Shown in pieces: positions 6,334-13,310 of a DNA stretch of 14,435 bases (within the stretch, counting starts at the first letter, position 1; every line of letters starts with the position of its first letter). The translations under genes were made by a program, and so were the position numbers. Below the pieces are notes generated by a model. That model saw nothing but the letters and a program-made list of their open reading frames with translations, ran no database searches and was not told the DNA's origin. The DNA is from Planctomycetaceae bacterium TMED10. Its GTDB lineage: Bacteria > Planctomycetota > Planctomycetia > Pirellulales > UBA7805. Where the stretch lies: the NCBI GenBank assembly GCA_002168195.1, contig NHBP01000029.1, positions 1-14,435 on the forward strand. The letters are read 5' to 3'.

Positions 6334-7560
6334 CTAGTAAGCGAGAACCGAAGTTCCCAAAATGCCCTGAACTGAAGAACCAAGAATGAATCCGTCAACC
6401 AGGGGTTCTGTAGTTGTGAAAGTCGTCTTAAAAGACGAAGGGGTGATCGTGTGTTGAATCCCCTGGACTGTCAAAGTTTTCTGCGTGGTTGTTCCAGCTG
6501 GATAACTTCTGTTGACAGTTATAGGGGAATAAAAATCAAGATCCAAAGCAGCTGCGACTCTTGCTGCGTTGTCTTCCGTTGCGTCAATCTTTAATTCTCG
6601 TACTCTCAAATCTGGATCTTTCCTAGCGCCCAGGATTGCGTTTGCTTGAGAGTTTGCTTCTGAATCTGTTTGCATCAGTAGCCCTGACCGATTCAGGTTT
6701 CGTTCAAAATAGTTAGTGATAGAGGTTGCATCAGACACTACTTGTGCCGAACCACCGCTTCTTGTGACACTTATCTTGTTGCGAAGGAGTCTTTCATCAA
6801 TCTGGAGCTGAATACCCTCGTAACCGATATTGGAGCCATTGTCATTGAAAATTGTTGGTGTTCCGTCAAGAGCTTTAATTGATTCAGAGCGTGAAACGAA
6901 TTTCAAATTGCCGTCACCCGTCATGAAAACTCCACCCAGTTCAGTTTCAGCTAAGAGCTGTACTGCATCCAGGGCTGCTCTTTCAGTCGCAGAATCTGCC
7001 TGGACTGTCGTATCACCTGCGTCAATATCTCTTTGACTTGCTGGCCAATTAATCGCATCCAGAACTTCACCCAGGCGGGTTCCAGTCGTTTGTCCAGCTG
7101 CTCCACCAGTCACTGTCGTGAATTTCGCCAGGTTCAAAAGTCTGAATCCGTCCATGCATTGCAAACTCAGGAAAGCAGCTGCTGCCCCTTTCTTGAAGTT
7201 GTATGTCCAAGAGATTATGTAACCGCTGAAAAGAAATCGTTTAGACCCTCCATAACTCGCTGCCACTCTTACCTGGTGAAGTGGTTTGATGTCATAAGTC
7301 CCTGAGGATGGATCAAGGCTGCCGTCTAAATCAACAAGCTCTATCGAGCAAATACCAGCCTCAAATTTGTCTAGTACCCTGGTCCTTCCTCGACTGATTG
7401 AAACTTTCCTGGTTTTGTCTGAAAAATCAACAGGCACATTTGCAGAAGTACCCAGGACAGCTTCACCGAGTTTCCCTAAAGGGTCACCAAGCACCATTGC
7501 GTTGCCGAAAGATGGACCGCCAGCAAACCTGATTGTGGTTTCTACGGTTGGAGCTGGCAT
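6334..7560 (-). CDS. Minor tail protein / tail tip hub-like protein
   Basis: This 408-residue protein is coupled to the tape measure through a TGATG overlap. The section VDFSDKTRKVSISRGRTRVL, then DKFEAGICSIELVDLDGSLD and LFSGYIISWTYNF (residues about 44-122), is the pattern of actinobacteriophage minor tail proteins encoded right after the tape measure. These are thought to form the distal tail/hub layer to which fibres attach. A middle part has GTRLGEVLDAINWPASQRDI and a GGVFMTGDGNLKFVSR strand. The C-terminal third resembles hub beta domains, with RNKISVTRSGG and a LTVQGIQHTITPSSFKTTF strand pair. Only one protein of this size follows the tape measure, so distal-tail and hub roles may be combined here. 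The exact structural role is inferred. Confidence 0.75.
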   Translation of the reverse strand: MPAPTVETTIRFAGGPSFGNAMVLGDPLGKLGEAVLGTSANVPVDFSDKTRKVSISRGRTRVLDKFEAGICSIELVDLDGSLDPSSGTYDIKPLHQVRVAASYGGSKRFLFSGYIISWTYNFKKGAAAAFLSLQCMDGFRLLNLAKFTTVTGGAAGQTTGTRLGEVLDAINWPASQRDIDAGDTTVQADSATERAALDAVQLLAETELGGVFMTGDGNLKFVSRSESIKALDGTPTIFNDNGSNIGYEGIQLQIDERLLRNKISVTRSGGSAQVVSDATSITNYFERNLNRSGLLMQTDSEANSQANAILGARKDPDLRVRELKIDATEDNAARVAAALDLDFYSPITVNRSYPAGTTTQKTLTVQGIQHTITPSSFKTTFTTTEPLVDGFILGSSVQGILGTSVLAY

Positions 7561-9671
7561 CAGCTGGCAACTACCAGCTGGTTACCAGAATTTTGTGACT
7601 CTATTAAACCAACTCGAATTGTTTCAACCAGTTCAGTTTCTGTGACGACTGAACCTTCAATGTTGATGTTCACTCTGATCTGGTCGTTTGTCATTTTGTC
7701 AAAACCGCCAGTCCCTTGACCCATATGAACTGCATGTTCTAAACCACGAACATTTCCTGCTGTTTTTAAAGCATTAAACACATCCATGAGCCCTTTGCTC
7801 TGGAAGTGCATGATTGTCTCAGGATTATTGAACCAGTCCATTGAATCTCTGCTGAGATCAAGCTGTGAAGCGATCCCACCGAGTTGACCTGGTGCGGTTC
7901 CTCCACCTGAACCTCCGAAGGAATACTGGGTTGCACGTCCTTTTCCACTCCATTTGAATGGATTCAACTTGCCAAGTAAGCCTCCAGCTGCATCAGCTAA
8001 CCCTCCAAGAACGTCACCCAGGTCAATTTCAGAGATTAGAGCTTTAATGCCGTCAACTATCCATTGACCCAGCTGCTTGCCTATTCCTTTTATGAGGGAC
8101 ATAGTTCCAGTCAGCAAATTAGTGAGAATCGTCGGAATTGAAGTGACCAGGCTTTTGAGAGCTTCAGTGAGGTCGAGTTCAAATAATGCTTTAACTCCAG
8201 AAACAACTGTGGAAACTGTTGTGAAAATAGCCTGGAATGCGTCAGCGATTAAACCAGTTGTGCTTTTGATTATTGGCCAAACCACATCTTTGAAGAAGGA
8301 TGCAAATATGTCCATTATCGTTTTAACGGTTTCAAATTCGTTATAGGCGTAAGTAAGTCCAGCTGTAAGAGCAGCGATTGCACCAACTACCAGAGCAACA
8401 GGTGAAAGAAGCGTTCCTAGGGTCGTGATAAGTGCGATTACTGCACCAACCAGGACAGTGCCGATGACAACAGCAAGAGCAGCAAAAAGCGCTTCAGGGT
8501 TGTCTTTGAAAAAGTCTCTGACTTTCTCTGTGACCATTTTGATGACTTCACCAATTTTTCCAAGAGTCTCGACGACTACTTTCTTTATCTCCTGGAAGCG
8601 TTCAGACTGTGTGAACTCTTTAAAACCTTCAATAAGTCTTTCAACATGAGGTTCGATTTTTCTGAAGGCTTGTTCGATCGCTGCAAAAGCTCGTTCAACG
8701 ACTGGAGCAAGTGTCATCATCACTCTGTTTTTGAGAAGTGTCATCTTCTCTCCCAGAGTTTCCGTTTCAGCAGTTGCAGCGTTTATTGTGTCGCCACCAC
8801 TTTCCATTTGCTTGAAGTAATCATCAAGCTCGAAACGACCTTCACGAATAGCAGCAGCCATATCAGGACCAGCCCTGGCACCAAATAGCTCCAGAGCTTT
8901 CTTGTTTGCTTCTGAAGCATCACCTGCATCTTCAATGGCTTTAACAGTTCGCCTAAAAGTCTCGATGGCGGGTTCGCCTTCCCGTGCCATTTTGCCGAGC
9001 GCCTGGCGTAACGAACCAAGAACCAGCTCGGCGTTCACGCCCTCTTTTTCAAACTTACCGATCATCACCGCTGATTCTTCAAAAGTGAATCCGACTTGCC
9101 TCAAAGGCGCACCGTAGTTCACCAGGGAGTCTGAAAGTTTGTTGAACTCTATTCCCGTCATTTGAGCAACAGTGAACAATGTGTCAGCTGCTGTTTCAGC
9201 ATCACCAGCTCCAGCACCCCAGTCACCCAGGGCTCTTGTCACTGACGCAATGTTTGTCTGCAAGTCTGTGCCAGTAATCCTGGACAGATTCAGCATTTGA
9301 GTCGAAAAGCTCTCCAGCTCTTGTCCAGAGAATCCCAACCTGGTATTGATGTCAGCTACAGCGTTTCCAATGTCTTGAAAATCAGCTGGGACAGAAGTTG
9401 CGATTGATTTTGTTATGTCTTTTAAACCCTCAAGAGCTTCACCAGTTGCACCAGTTCCAACTCTCAGAGTTCTTTCAACTCCTTCAAACGCCGTACCCAT
9501 TTTGATGATGCCAACAGCTCCCACCGCTAGTCCAGCACCTATGGCTTTTCCAGCTGCTTTTGCTGTTTTCTGCAAGCCATTTAAAGACTTGCCAACACCT
9601 TTTACGCTCTTTTTAAAAAGAGAAGCGTCCCCGCCTATTCGTATAACTACAGGTTTTCCGTCTTTAGCCAC
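7560..9671 (-). CDS. Tape measure protein
   Basis: This 703-residue protein, the longest in the window, sets tail length and may help deliver DNA through the host envelope. The N-terminal part carries small-residue-rich helices (AAGKAIGAGLAVGAVGIIKMG, about 40-59). It is followed by the TP901-type tape measure core (roughly 65-275), including TLFTVAQMTGIEFNKLSDSL, APLRQVGFTFEESAVMIGKF and KALELFGARAGPDMAAAI. A long hydrophobic region (about 394-443) could be membrane-active. The C-terminus ends with VNINIEGSVVTETELVETIR, common in this family. At about 0.15 nm per residue the tail would be near 105 nm (family rule of thumb). The start is GTG at 9671, with AAGGAG 13 nt upstream, overlapping the chaperone frame. 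Its TGA overlaps the next ATG by one base. Confidence 0.93.
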   Translation of the reverse strand: MAKDGKPVVIRIGGDASLFKKSVKGVGKSLNGLQKTAKAAGKAIGAGLAVGAVGIIKMGTAFEGVERTLRVGTGATGEALEGLKDITKSIATSVPADFQDIGNAVADINTRLGFSGQELESFSTQMLNLSRITGTDLQTNIASVTRALGDWGAGAGDAETAADTLFTVAQMTGIEFNKLSDSLVNYGAPLRQVGFTFEESAVMIGKFEKEGVNAELVLGSLRQALGKMAREGEPAIETFRRTVKAIEDAGDASEANKKALELFGARAGPDMAAAIREGRFELDDYFKQMESGGDTINAATAETETLGEKMTLLKNRVMMTLAPVVERAFAAIEQAFRKIEPHVERLIEGFKEFTQSERFQEIKKVVVETLGKIGEVIKMVTEKVRDFFKDNPEALFAALAVVIGTVLVGAVIALITTLGTLLSPVALVVGAIAALTAGLTYAYNEFETVKTIMDIFASFFKDVVWPIIKSTTGLIADAFQAIFTTVSTVVSGVKALFELDLTEALKSLVTSIPTILTNLLTGTMSLIKGIGKQLGQWIVDGIKALISEIDLGDVLGGLADAAGGLLGKLNPFKWSGKGRATQYSFGGSGGGTAPGQLGGIASQLDLSRDSMDWFNNPETIMHFQSKGLMDVFNALKTAGNVRGLEHAVHMGQGTGGFDKMTNDQIRVNINIEGSVVTETELVETIRVGLIESQNSGNQLVVAS

Positions 9672-10049
9672 TTTGTGCTTCTGTCTCCTTGTTCAAGTGG
9701 GTCACTAAAGCATCAAATTGCCAAAGCTCCAGGTTTTGCACTTCATCCAGGGAAAGACCGAACCTGGCACCAACCAGGCACATGCCTAAGAAGGTGTCGG
9801 ATCGCTGCTTTCTTTTGGGTCAGAACTCGGTTTCAGAATAAGCTCGCCAGCCATCTCCAGAGTGAAGTCTGGGTCTTCTCGGCGTTTATAAATGTAAGCC
9901 AAAGCTCTTAAAACTTTCCCTTTTGGCGCTTCGTCACTTTCTAAAGCGTCTATCGGTAATCCAGTGATTTCTTCCAGCTCCTCGATTTCTCTGATTTTCA
10001 GTTTGTCAACATCAATCGCCATCGAGTCGAAGTATTCATCTTCTGACAT
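9664..10049 (-). CDS. Tail assembly chaperone, frameshifted long form (gpGT-like)
   Basis: Slipping -1 at CCCAAAA (9813-9819) gives a 128-residue fusion: 79 residues of the short form, then 49 from the overlapping frame, ending at TAA 9664-9666. The added part begins RKQRSDTFLGMCLVGARFGL, then SLDEVQNLELWQFDALVTHL and a short charged end. This matches the usual second chaperone domain ('xRFGLSLDEVxxLxLWxxxAL'). That frame has no good independent start near its beginning, since the first ATG is at about the level of the short-form stop, so expression by frameshift is the simplest reading. The end overlaps the tape measure start (GTG 9671) by 8 nt. Phage chaperones of this type classically make both products in a fixed ratio. 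Confidence 0.8.
9786..10049 (-). CDS. Tail assembly chaperone, short form (gpG-like)
   Basis: This 87-residue, strongly acidic protein lies directly before the tape measure, the fixed place for tail assembly chaperones. These bind the tape measure and recruit tube subunits. The sequence DVDKLKIREIEELEEITGLP followed by VLRALAYIYKRREDPDFTLE fits the actinobacteriophage chaperone pattern, in which a 'xIREIEEIE' helix precedes 'RRxDPxFTLEDA'. AGGAGG lies 6 nt before the ATG. It ends in a Ser/Pro/Asp-rich tail at TAG 9786-9788. The heptamer CCCAAAA near its 3' end allows a -1 slip into the frame that makes the long form, listed separately. Confidence 0.85.
   Translation of the reverse strand: MSEDEYFDSMAIDVDKLKIREIEELEEITGLPIDALESDEAPKGKVLRALAYIYKRREDPDFTLEMAGELILKPSSDPKESSDPTPS
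9813..9819 (-). other. Programmed -1 frameshift site CCCAAAA
   Basis: On the coding strand the heptamer reads C CCA AAA in the chaperone frame (X XXY YYZ), so both P- and A-site tRNAs can re-pair one base back. The -1 frame is open from here to 9664. Nearby downstream are a short GGCA/TGCC inverted repeat (9777-9786) and CCTGG/CCAGG with a 6-nt loop (9763-9778). They overlap each other and start more than 25 nt after the slip, further than usual for a stimulatory structure. Confidence 0.75.
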
Positions 10050-10058
10050 GTATCCCTC

Positions 10059-10553
10059 CTAATTTTTTGTTTTGATAGTTCTCTTATCTGCAAACTTTTG
10101 AACAATTTTGGGAATTTCAACTTCGTAGTGCTTAGTGAAATCCTCATATTTTGTGTTAAATGCCTGCCATACCCAAGGTCGTTTTCTACCCAGGAGCCCT
10201 TTACCAGTTCCGAAATGCACAATGCCCGAATAGGCACCCACATGACCGGCTGTTCCTCGCTTTGGTGAATATTTTTTTCCACCGACTCGCAATTCTGCCA
10301 ACCATCTGTCATTCAGTGCGTAGTAGTTTTTACGCCTGGATAGATCTCCTGCTTTTTTGTATCCGCTACCTTTAGGCGCTCTGGGAGCAGCTTCATCAGC
10401 GATCATTTCAGCAGCTTGTTTGTTCAAACTCCTGAAAGCAGCATTTACTTCTTTGCTGTCTGCACTTTCTTGAAGACTTTTAATCAAGTCCCTTATGCCT
10501 TCAACCTGCAATGGCGTGTTGAAAGCGTGATCTTGATTTCCTCCCTTATACAA
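10059..10553 (-). CDS. HK97 gp10-like head-tail joining protein
   Basis: This 164-residue protein (from the first possible start) resembles the HK97 gp10 family of head-tail joining/neck proteins. Features seen are VEGIRDLIKSLQES near the N-terminus, a helix with LNKQAAEMIADEAAPRAPKG (residues about 43-62), the beta motif HVGAYSGIVHFGTGKGLLGR (104-123), and the typical end RPWVWQAFNTKYEDFTKH. The start is unclear. In frame there is only TTG at 10553, one base after the upstream stop, with AGGA 10 nt before it. A CTG lies at 10562 and another TTG at 10511. A strong GGGAGG lies inside the apparent coding region with no usable start after it. Family members usually sit before the tube genes; here it is after them. 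Confidence 0.7.
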   Translation of the reverse strand: MYKGGNQDHAFNTPLQVEGIRDLIKSLQESADSKEVNAAFRSLNKQAAEMIADEAAPRAPKGSGYKKAGDLSRRKNYYALNDRWLAELRVGGKKYSPKRGTAGHVGAYSGIVHFGTGKGLLGRKRPWVWQAFNTKYEDFTKHYEVEIPKIVQKFADKRTIKTKN

Positions 10554-10554
10554 C

Positions 10555-10965
10555 TCAGGCAGTTCCTATTGTTTGATCTCCTGTGCATTGCAAGTTGAAA
10601 TTCAGCGTTGCTGTTCCCCCAACTGACGATCCTGGGCTCATCGAAGTGAGTAAACATTCACCACTGAGCTTTGGATTTCCACCAGTTGTTCCATCTGGGT
10701 AAAATTCATAGCTTTTAGAAGTGCTTGAACCTCTAATCGCTCCCAGGTGTGCGACCAAAGTCGCATCAAACAGCGCTGTCACAGATACTGAGCCGTCTGC
10801 CAAGGTCAAGATGTACTCTTTGGAACTGTCCCCATAGGTCGTTGTTTCCGCAGAATCGTCTCCGAAGTCGACGCTCACGTCAGTTATATATGCACTCAAG
10901 TCGGTTATTGAACCACCGCTGTTATCCAACTTGAACACAGAGTTTTTTCCAGCTACGAAAGCCAT
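10555..10965 (-). CDS. Second tail tube-like protein (single domain paralogue)
   Basis: This 136-residue protein looks like a minimal tail tube domain. It starts MAFV, like its upstream neighbour, and shares motifs at matching places: AETTTYGDSSKEYILTLADG against DTTTLADTSKSFISG, and the end LNFNLQCTGDQ against VNFTINMETTGDQ. It lacks the C-terminal decoration domain of the 245-residue protein. AGGAG precedes the ATG by 7 nt. A 52-bp gap separates it from the first tube gene. It may be a second tube component, a tube-initiating or tube-terminating ring, or the true tube protein with the larger copy as a minor form. The fold assignment is firmer than the role. Confidence 0.75.
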   Translation of the reverse strand: MAFVAGKNSVFKLDNSGGSITDLSAYITDVSVDFGDDSAETTTYGDSSKEYILTLADGSVSVTALFDATLVAHLGAIRGSSTSKSYEFYPDGTTGGNPKLSGECLLTSMSPGSSVGGTATLNFNLQCTGDQTIGTA

Positions 10966-11017
10966 ATTTATCTCCTAGTTACTATGTCCCTCGCTTCAGA
11001 CGTTTGCCTGATCGAAT

Positions 11018-11755
11018 TTAGAGTCGAGCGAACCCGACTGCGAACTTAAATGAAGGCGTTGTGCCTCCGATAGTGGCACTTACTCTCAAGTACCGATTGA
11101 TTGTGACACCTGACGCAACTGCCAGACGTTGTGAAGTCGTTCCCGTTGCCTGGGTGTATGTCAAAAGTGTTGAATAGGTCGTGTCATCAGCTGAATGCTG
11201 AACCACAACATCTAAAGTTGGGCTAGTTCCTGAAACTTCAACAACATTTAGATTTGCGACAGCTCCTGTGCTTGTAGAGCTTGAATTGTCAACAGCTGTC
11301 CCGTTTCCGGTTGCTGTTTGAGCTGTTCCAGGGTCGAAAAGACTCACGCCATAGCCCTGGTCTCCAGTTGTTTCCATATTTATGGTGAAATTAACCGTTC
11401 CAGCTACAGATGAATTATTGGACCAGGAAGTTTCTGTCGCCTGAGCAACCCAGACTTGATTCCCAGCTGCGAAACCCTCCAGGGCAATTATTGCTGGAAC
11501 TCCATCAGAGTCACCCTTTATTGCATAAAGATCTTGCCACTGACTGTTTGCCACGGTTGCACTTGCACTATCTATGAGCCCATTACAGGTCATAGTGCCA
11601 GACATCATGCCAGAAATGAAGCTCTTTGAAGTGTCAGCCAGGGTAGTTGTGTCCAGAGGATCCACAGCGCTGGATGTGTCTACGCTTGTCAAGTCGCCCG
11701 ACCATTCTCGGTCGCTGATCGCTATGCGGCTGTTGTGTGTTGGTACAAATGCCAT
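11018..11755 (-). CDS. Major tail tube protein with C-terminal extra domain
   Basis: This 245-residue protein is the probable main tail tube subunit, stacking in rings around the tape measure. The N-terminal domain (about 1-140) has features of siphovirus tube proteins: MAFVPTHNSRIAI, then AVDPLDTTTLADTSKSFISG, and the closing strand VNFTINMETTGDQ. A Ser/Thr/Gly linker (about 144-165) leads to a second beta domain (166-245) with DVVVQHSADDTTYSTLLTY and RYLRVSATIGG. This second domain resembles the surface-exposed Ig-like or carbohydrate-binding-like decorations seen on many tail tube proteins. AAGGA 8 nt before the ATG is a fair ribosome site. It shares its first four residues and several core motifs with the next gene, so the two are paralogues. 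Which of the two is the main tube protein cannot be settled from sequence alone. Confidence 0.8.
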   Translation of the reverse strand: MAFVPTHNSRIAISDREWSGDLTSVDTSSAVDPLDTTTLADTSKSFISGMMSGTMTCNGLIDSASATVANSQWQDLYAIKGDSDGVPAIIALEGFAAGNQVWVAQATETSWSNNSSVAGTVNFTINMETTGDQGYGVSLFDPGTAQTATGNGTAVDNSSSTSTGAVANLNVVEVSGTSPTLDVVVQHSADDTTYSTLLTYTQATGTTSQRLAVASGVTINRYLRVSATIGGTTPSFKFAVGFARL

Positions 11756-11758
11756 TCT

Positions 11759-11926
11759 TTATTCCTTTTTCTTATCGCCAACTCGCTCGATCGCTTCGTT
11801 GGCAGTTAAACCTTTTATCTGAGCAGCTGTTAATTCGCTGTATGTCTCACCTTTTTTGAGCTTCTTAATTGTCTTATGGTTCTTATCGACAATTTCAGAA
11901 TCGATCAGCATTTTATATTTCGTCAT
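11759..11926 (-). CDS. 55-aa coupled protein, function unknown
   Basis: This is a short gene between the tail terminator and the first tail tube gene. The ATG (11924-11926) overlaps the upstream stop in an ATGA, and a GGAGG lies 13 nt upstream. It stops with TAA at 11759-11761, and an AAGGA just inside its end serves as the Shine-Dalgarno site for the next gene. The protein is Lys-rich: MTKYKMLIDSEIVDKN, then a basic HKTIKKLKKGETYSEL segment, an ITAAQ/LTAN-like helical part and a charged tail, GDKKKE. The phrase 'KKGETYSELTAAQIKGL' resembles small phage proteins whose last part is a cap-like helix, but I cannot name a family. The tight coupling and conserved reading frame support a real gene. 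Confidence 0.7.
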   Translation of the reverse strand: MTKYKMLIDSEIVDKNHKTIKKLKKGETYSELTAAQIKGLTANEAIERVGDKKKE

Positions 11927-12333
11927 GGTTGTGAAATAACCTCCACTCTTACTGTTGCGACGGCGTATGTGACCCCTGCGAAGTCCATGCTCGTCAATGA
12001 TGAATTAACGCTTCTTACTTCGGCATAGCTGACGACTCCACCCAATGTTGGGTCACCCTCCACAGCTGCCTTGACTGAAGTTGCACCCGTCGGTTGCAAA
12101 TAAGAATCAATCTGCTCCTGAAATGATCTGTCTACTTGGCGACCCAAGAGGACAAGAACATCAAATTCATAGGTTGTTCCAGCTCCCATTACCAGGTCGT
12201 AATCGATGCTGTAACTGGCCACGATTAAAGCCGGAGCGATTGGAACATCTGGCTCATACGAATAGCAATGTGTGCCTGATATCGTGTCGAGTCTTGTTGC
12301 TAAACCTGTCCTGATTTGGCTTACAGTCGCCAT
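11923..12333 (-). CDS. Tail terminator / tail completion protein
   Basis: This 136-residue protein caps the head-proximal end of the tail tube and docks it to the head. The sequence resembles actinobacteriophage tail terminators. It begins IRTGLATRLDTISG, followed by a proline-rich EPDVPIAPALIV strand and SIDYD. The strand TYEFDVLVLLGRQVDRSFQE leads into IDSYL, then comes the motif SVKAAVEGDPTLGGVV and a final strand VATVRVEVI. The ATG at 12333 lies within the end of the 48-aa gene. Its TGA overlaps the next ATG as ATGA (11923-11926). Position between connector and tail tube agrees with the assignment. Confidence 0.8.
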   Translation of the reverse strand: MATVSQIRTGLATRLDTISGTHCYSYEPDVPIAPALIVASYSIDYDLVMGAGTTYEFDVLVLLGRQVDRSFQEQIDSYLQPTGATSVKAAVEGDPTLGGVVSYAEVRSVNSSLTSMDFAGVTYAVATVRVEVISQP

Positions 12334-12467
12334 TTGAGAATATCTTTCCGCCTCGAAGCGACAGTCTGTTTTGTAGGAGCTTCTGTAGGCTTTCTCACGG
12401 CTTCAGCAGCTGCTGTTGCTGTATCTTTATCCTCGCAGCCACAAGAGCCCTCAGATTGCGAGTACAT
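12321..12467 (-). CDS. 48-aa coupled protein with CxC motif, function unknown
   Basis: This short gene fills the only space between the connector and the tail terminator. Its ATG overlaps the connector stop (TAATG, 12465-12469), and its TAA (12321-12323) lies inside the first codons of the next gene, which starts at 12333. The protein begins MYSQSEGSCGCEDKD, with cysteines at 9 and 11. An Ala/Thr/Lys-rich middle follows, and it ends in a basic segment, ASRRKDILKWRL. I recognise no family. Overlaps at both ends, the absence of other coding in this 133-bp interval and ordinary codon choice all support a real gene. It may be a small head-completion or head-closure accessory, but that is only inferred from position. 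Confidence 0.65.
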   Translation of the reverse strand: MYSQSEGSCGCEDKDTATAAAEAVRKPTEAPTKQTVASRRKDILKWRL

Positions 12468-13081
12468 TAGGCCACCCAAATGTTTGGTCTGCGAAAAGAA
12501 TCCAAGAGCAGACGCACGTCCACATCAAGTCCTTTTCTGAGGCTCATCATCCCTGCGTCTTGTCCTTCGACAATTCCAAATGGAGCTGCACGCCGAACAA
12601 ACAGCCTGGCTGTCTGAATCAAGCAGCTTTCTTGTACAGCTGGAGGAACAGATGCCCAGCCGAAGCTCCCTGCAACCTTCACAGCTGCATCCGTGGTTGG
12701 CCATAGATCATTTACTGCATATAGCTGCCAGTAAGGATCTGCATCCGATTCGAGAGCATTGTTGACTGGTCGTAATCTGTAGCGATTAGAAGTTCCAGTC
12801 GTCGCCCAGGAAGTGTTGTAAGTGCCGTCATCATTGTCATCAGCTGTAACAGCTGTAACTGATTGAATCGGGTCAGTGTAAATGTTCACGCCATCAAGAG
12901 ATGTGAAATATCTGGTCTGTGCGCCCGCATCATAAAAAAATTGCCCTGTATATTTGTCGATTTCCCTGGATACAGCTTCGACTACCTTTTCGATAGGAGT
13001 GTCTTCTTCAGTATCTGTGGAAATGAGCCCTAGCTGATCTCTGGCTTCTGCAAGAGTGCAGTAACCGTTCGTAATTGCCAC
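12467..13081 (-). CDS. Head-tail connector (gp6-like adaptor)
   Basis: This 204-residue protein matches the phage gp6-like head-tail connector/adaptor family, whose members form a ring under the portal and join it to the tail. The N-terminal helices read CTLAEARDQLGL and then VVEAVSREIDKYTGQFF, the characteristic 'SREID..TG..F' motif. A beta region follows, and a C-terminal helical part reads FGWASVPPAVQESCLIQTAR and then LFVRRAAPFGIVEG, ending in a short LDSFRRPN tail. This arrangement is very common in actinobacteriophage adaptors. The start is GTG at 13081, 3 nt after the preceding stop. Its Shine-Dalgarno site is weak, so translation is probably coupled to the upstream gene. Its TAA stop overlaps the ATG of the next small gene by one base. 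Length is normal for the family. Confidence 0.85.
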   Translation of the reverse strand: MAITNGYCTLAEARDQLGLISTDTEEDTPIEKVVEAVSREIDKYTGQFFYDAGAQTRYFTSLDGVNIYTDPIQSVTAVTADDNDDGTYNTSWATTGTSNRYRLRPVNNALESDADPYWQLYAVNDLWPTTDAAVKVAGSFGWASVPPAVQESCLIQTARLFVRRAAPFGIVEGQDAGMMSLRKGLDVDVRLLLDSFRRPNIWVA

Positions 13082-13084
13082 CAG

Positions 13085-13249
13085 CTACTTCTTTGCTGGT
13101 GCCTTTTTAGCAGCTGGAGCTTTTTCAACTTGACCGTTTGCGATCATTTGCTCTGCTTCAGCTTTTGGAAGATCAATTTCTCCACCAACTTCAGGCCAAT
13201 CCTGGCCATCCCTGGTCCCACTGATCTTGATAAGCATTTTTACTTTCAT
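13085..13249 (-). CDS. Small post-capsid protein with Ala/Lys-rich tail
   Basis: This is a 54-residue protein. I chose the ATG at 13249 (MKVKMLIKISGTRDGQDWP) over an upstream in-frame ATG at 13270, because a GGAAGG Shine-Dalgarno site sits 7 nt before 13249 and none fits 13270. The first 45 residues look like a small beta domain with the pattern GGEIDLPKAEAEQMIANGQVE. Short proteins of this pattern are often found beside phage capsid or connector genes, where the last part reads as 'acidic helix, then xIxxGxAE'. The C-terminal tail alternates Ala, Pro and Lys (KAPAAKKAPAKK), so it is basic and probably disordered. It is the first gene after the regulatory gap and ends 3 nt before the connector start. 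Its exact role is unknown; head completion or decoration is possible. Confidence 0.75.
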   Translation of the reverse strand: MKVKMLIKISGTRDGQDWPEVGGEIDLPKAEAEQMIANGQVEKAPAAKKAPAKK

Positions 13250-13310
13250 TTTTTTCCTTCCAATTATCAAACGCTATAAGTAGTAATAATTACGCCAAAA
13301 ACCAGCATTT

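Noticed and set aside
10966..11017. Possible terminator or promoter between the two tail tube genes
   Set aside because: The 52-bp gap shows no clear stem-loop with U-tract and no promoter pair; only the AGGAG site for the second gene is evident.
12416..12706. Plus-strand open frames over the connector 3' end
   Set aside because: They oppose a well-supported connector gene and a coupled small gene, have no convincing ribosome site, and translate to Cys/His/Ser-rich sequence unlike a real protein.
13250..13310. Possible sigma70-type promoter for the tail genes
   Set aside because: TTGGCG, TATAGC and GATAAT occur on the minus strand in this AT-rich stretch, but no pair has a good -35, a good -10 and 16-18 nt spacing together.
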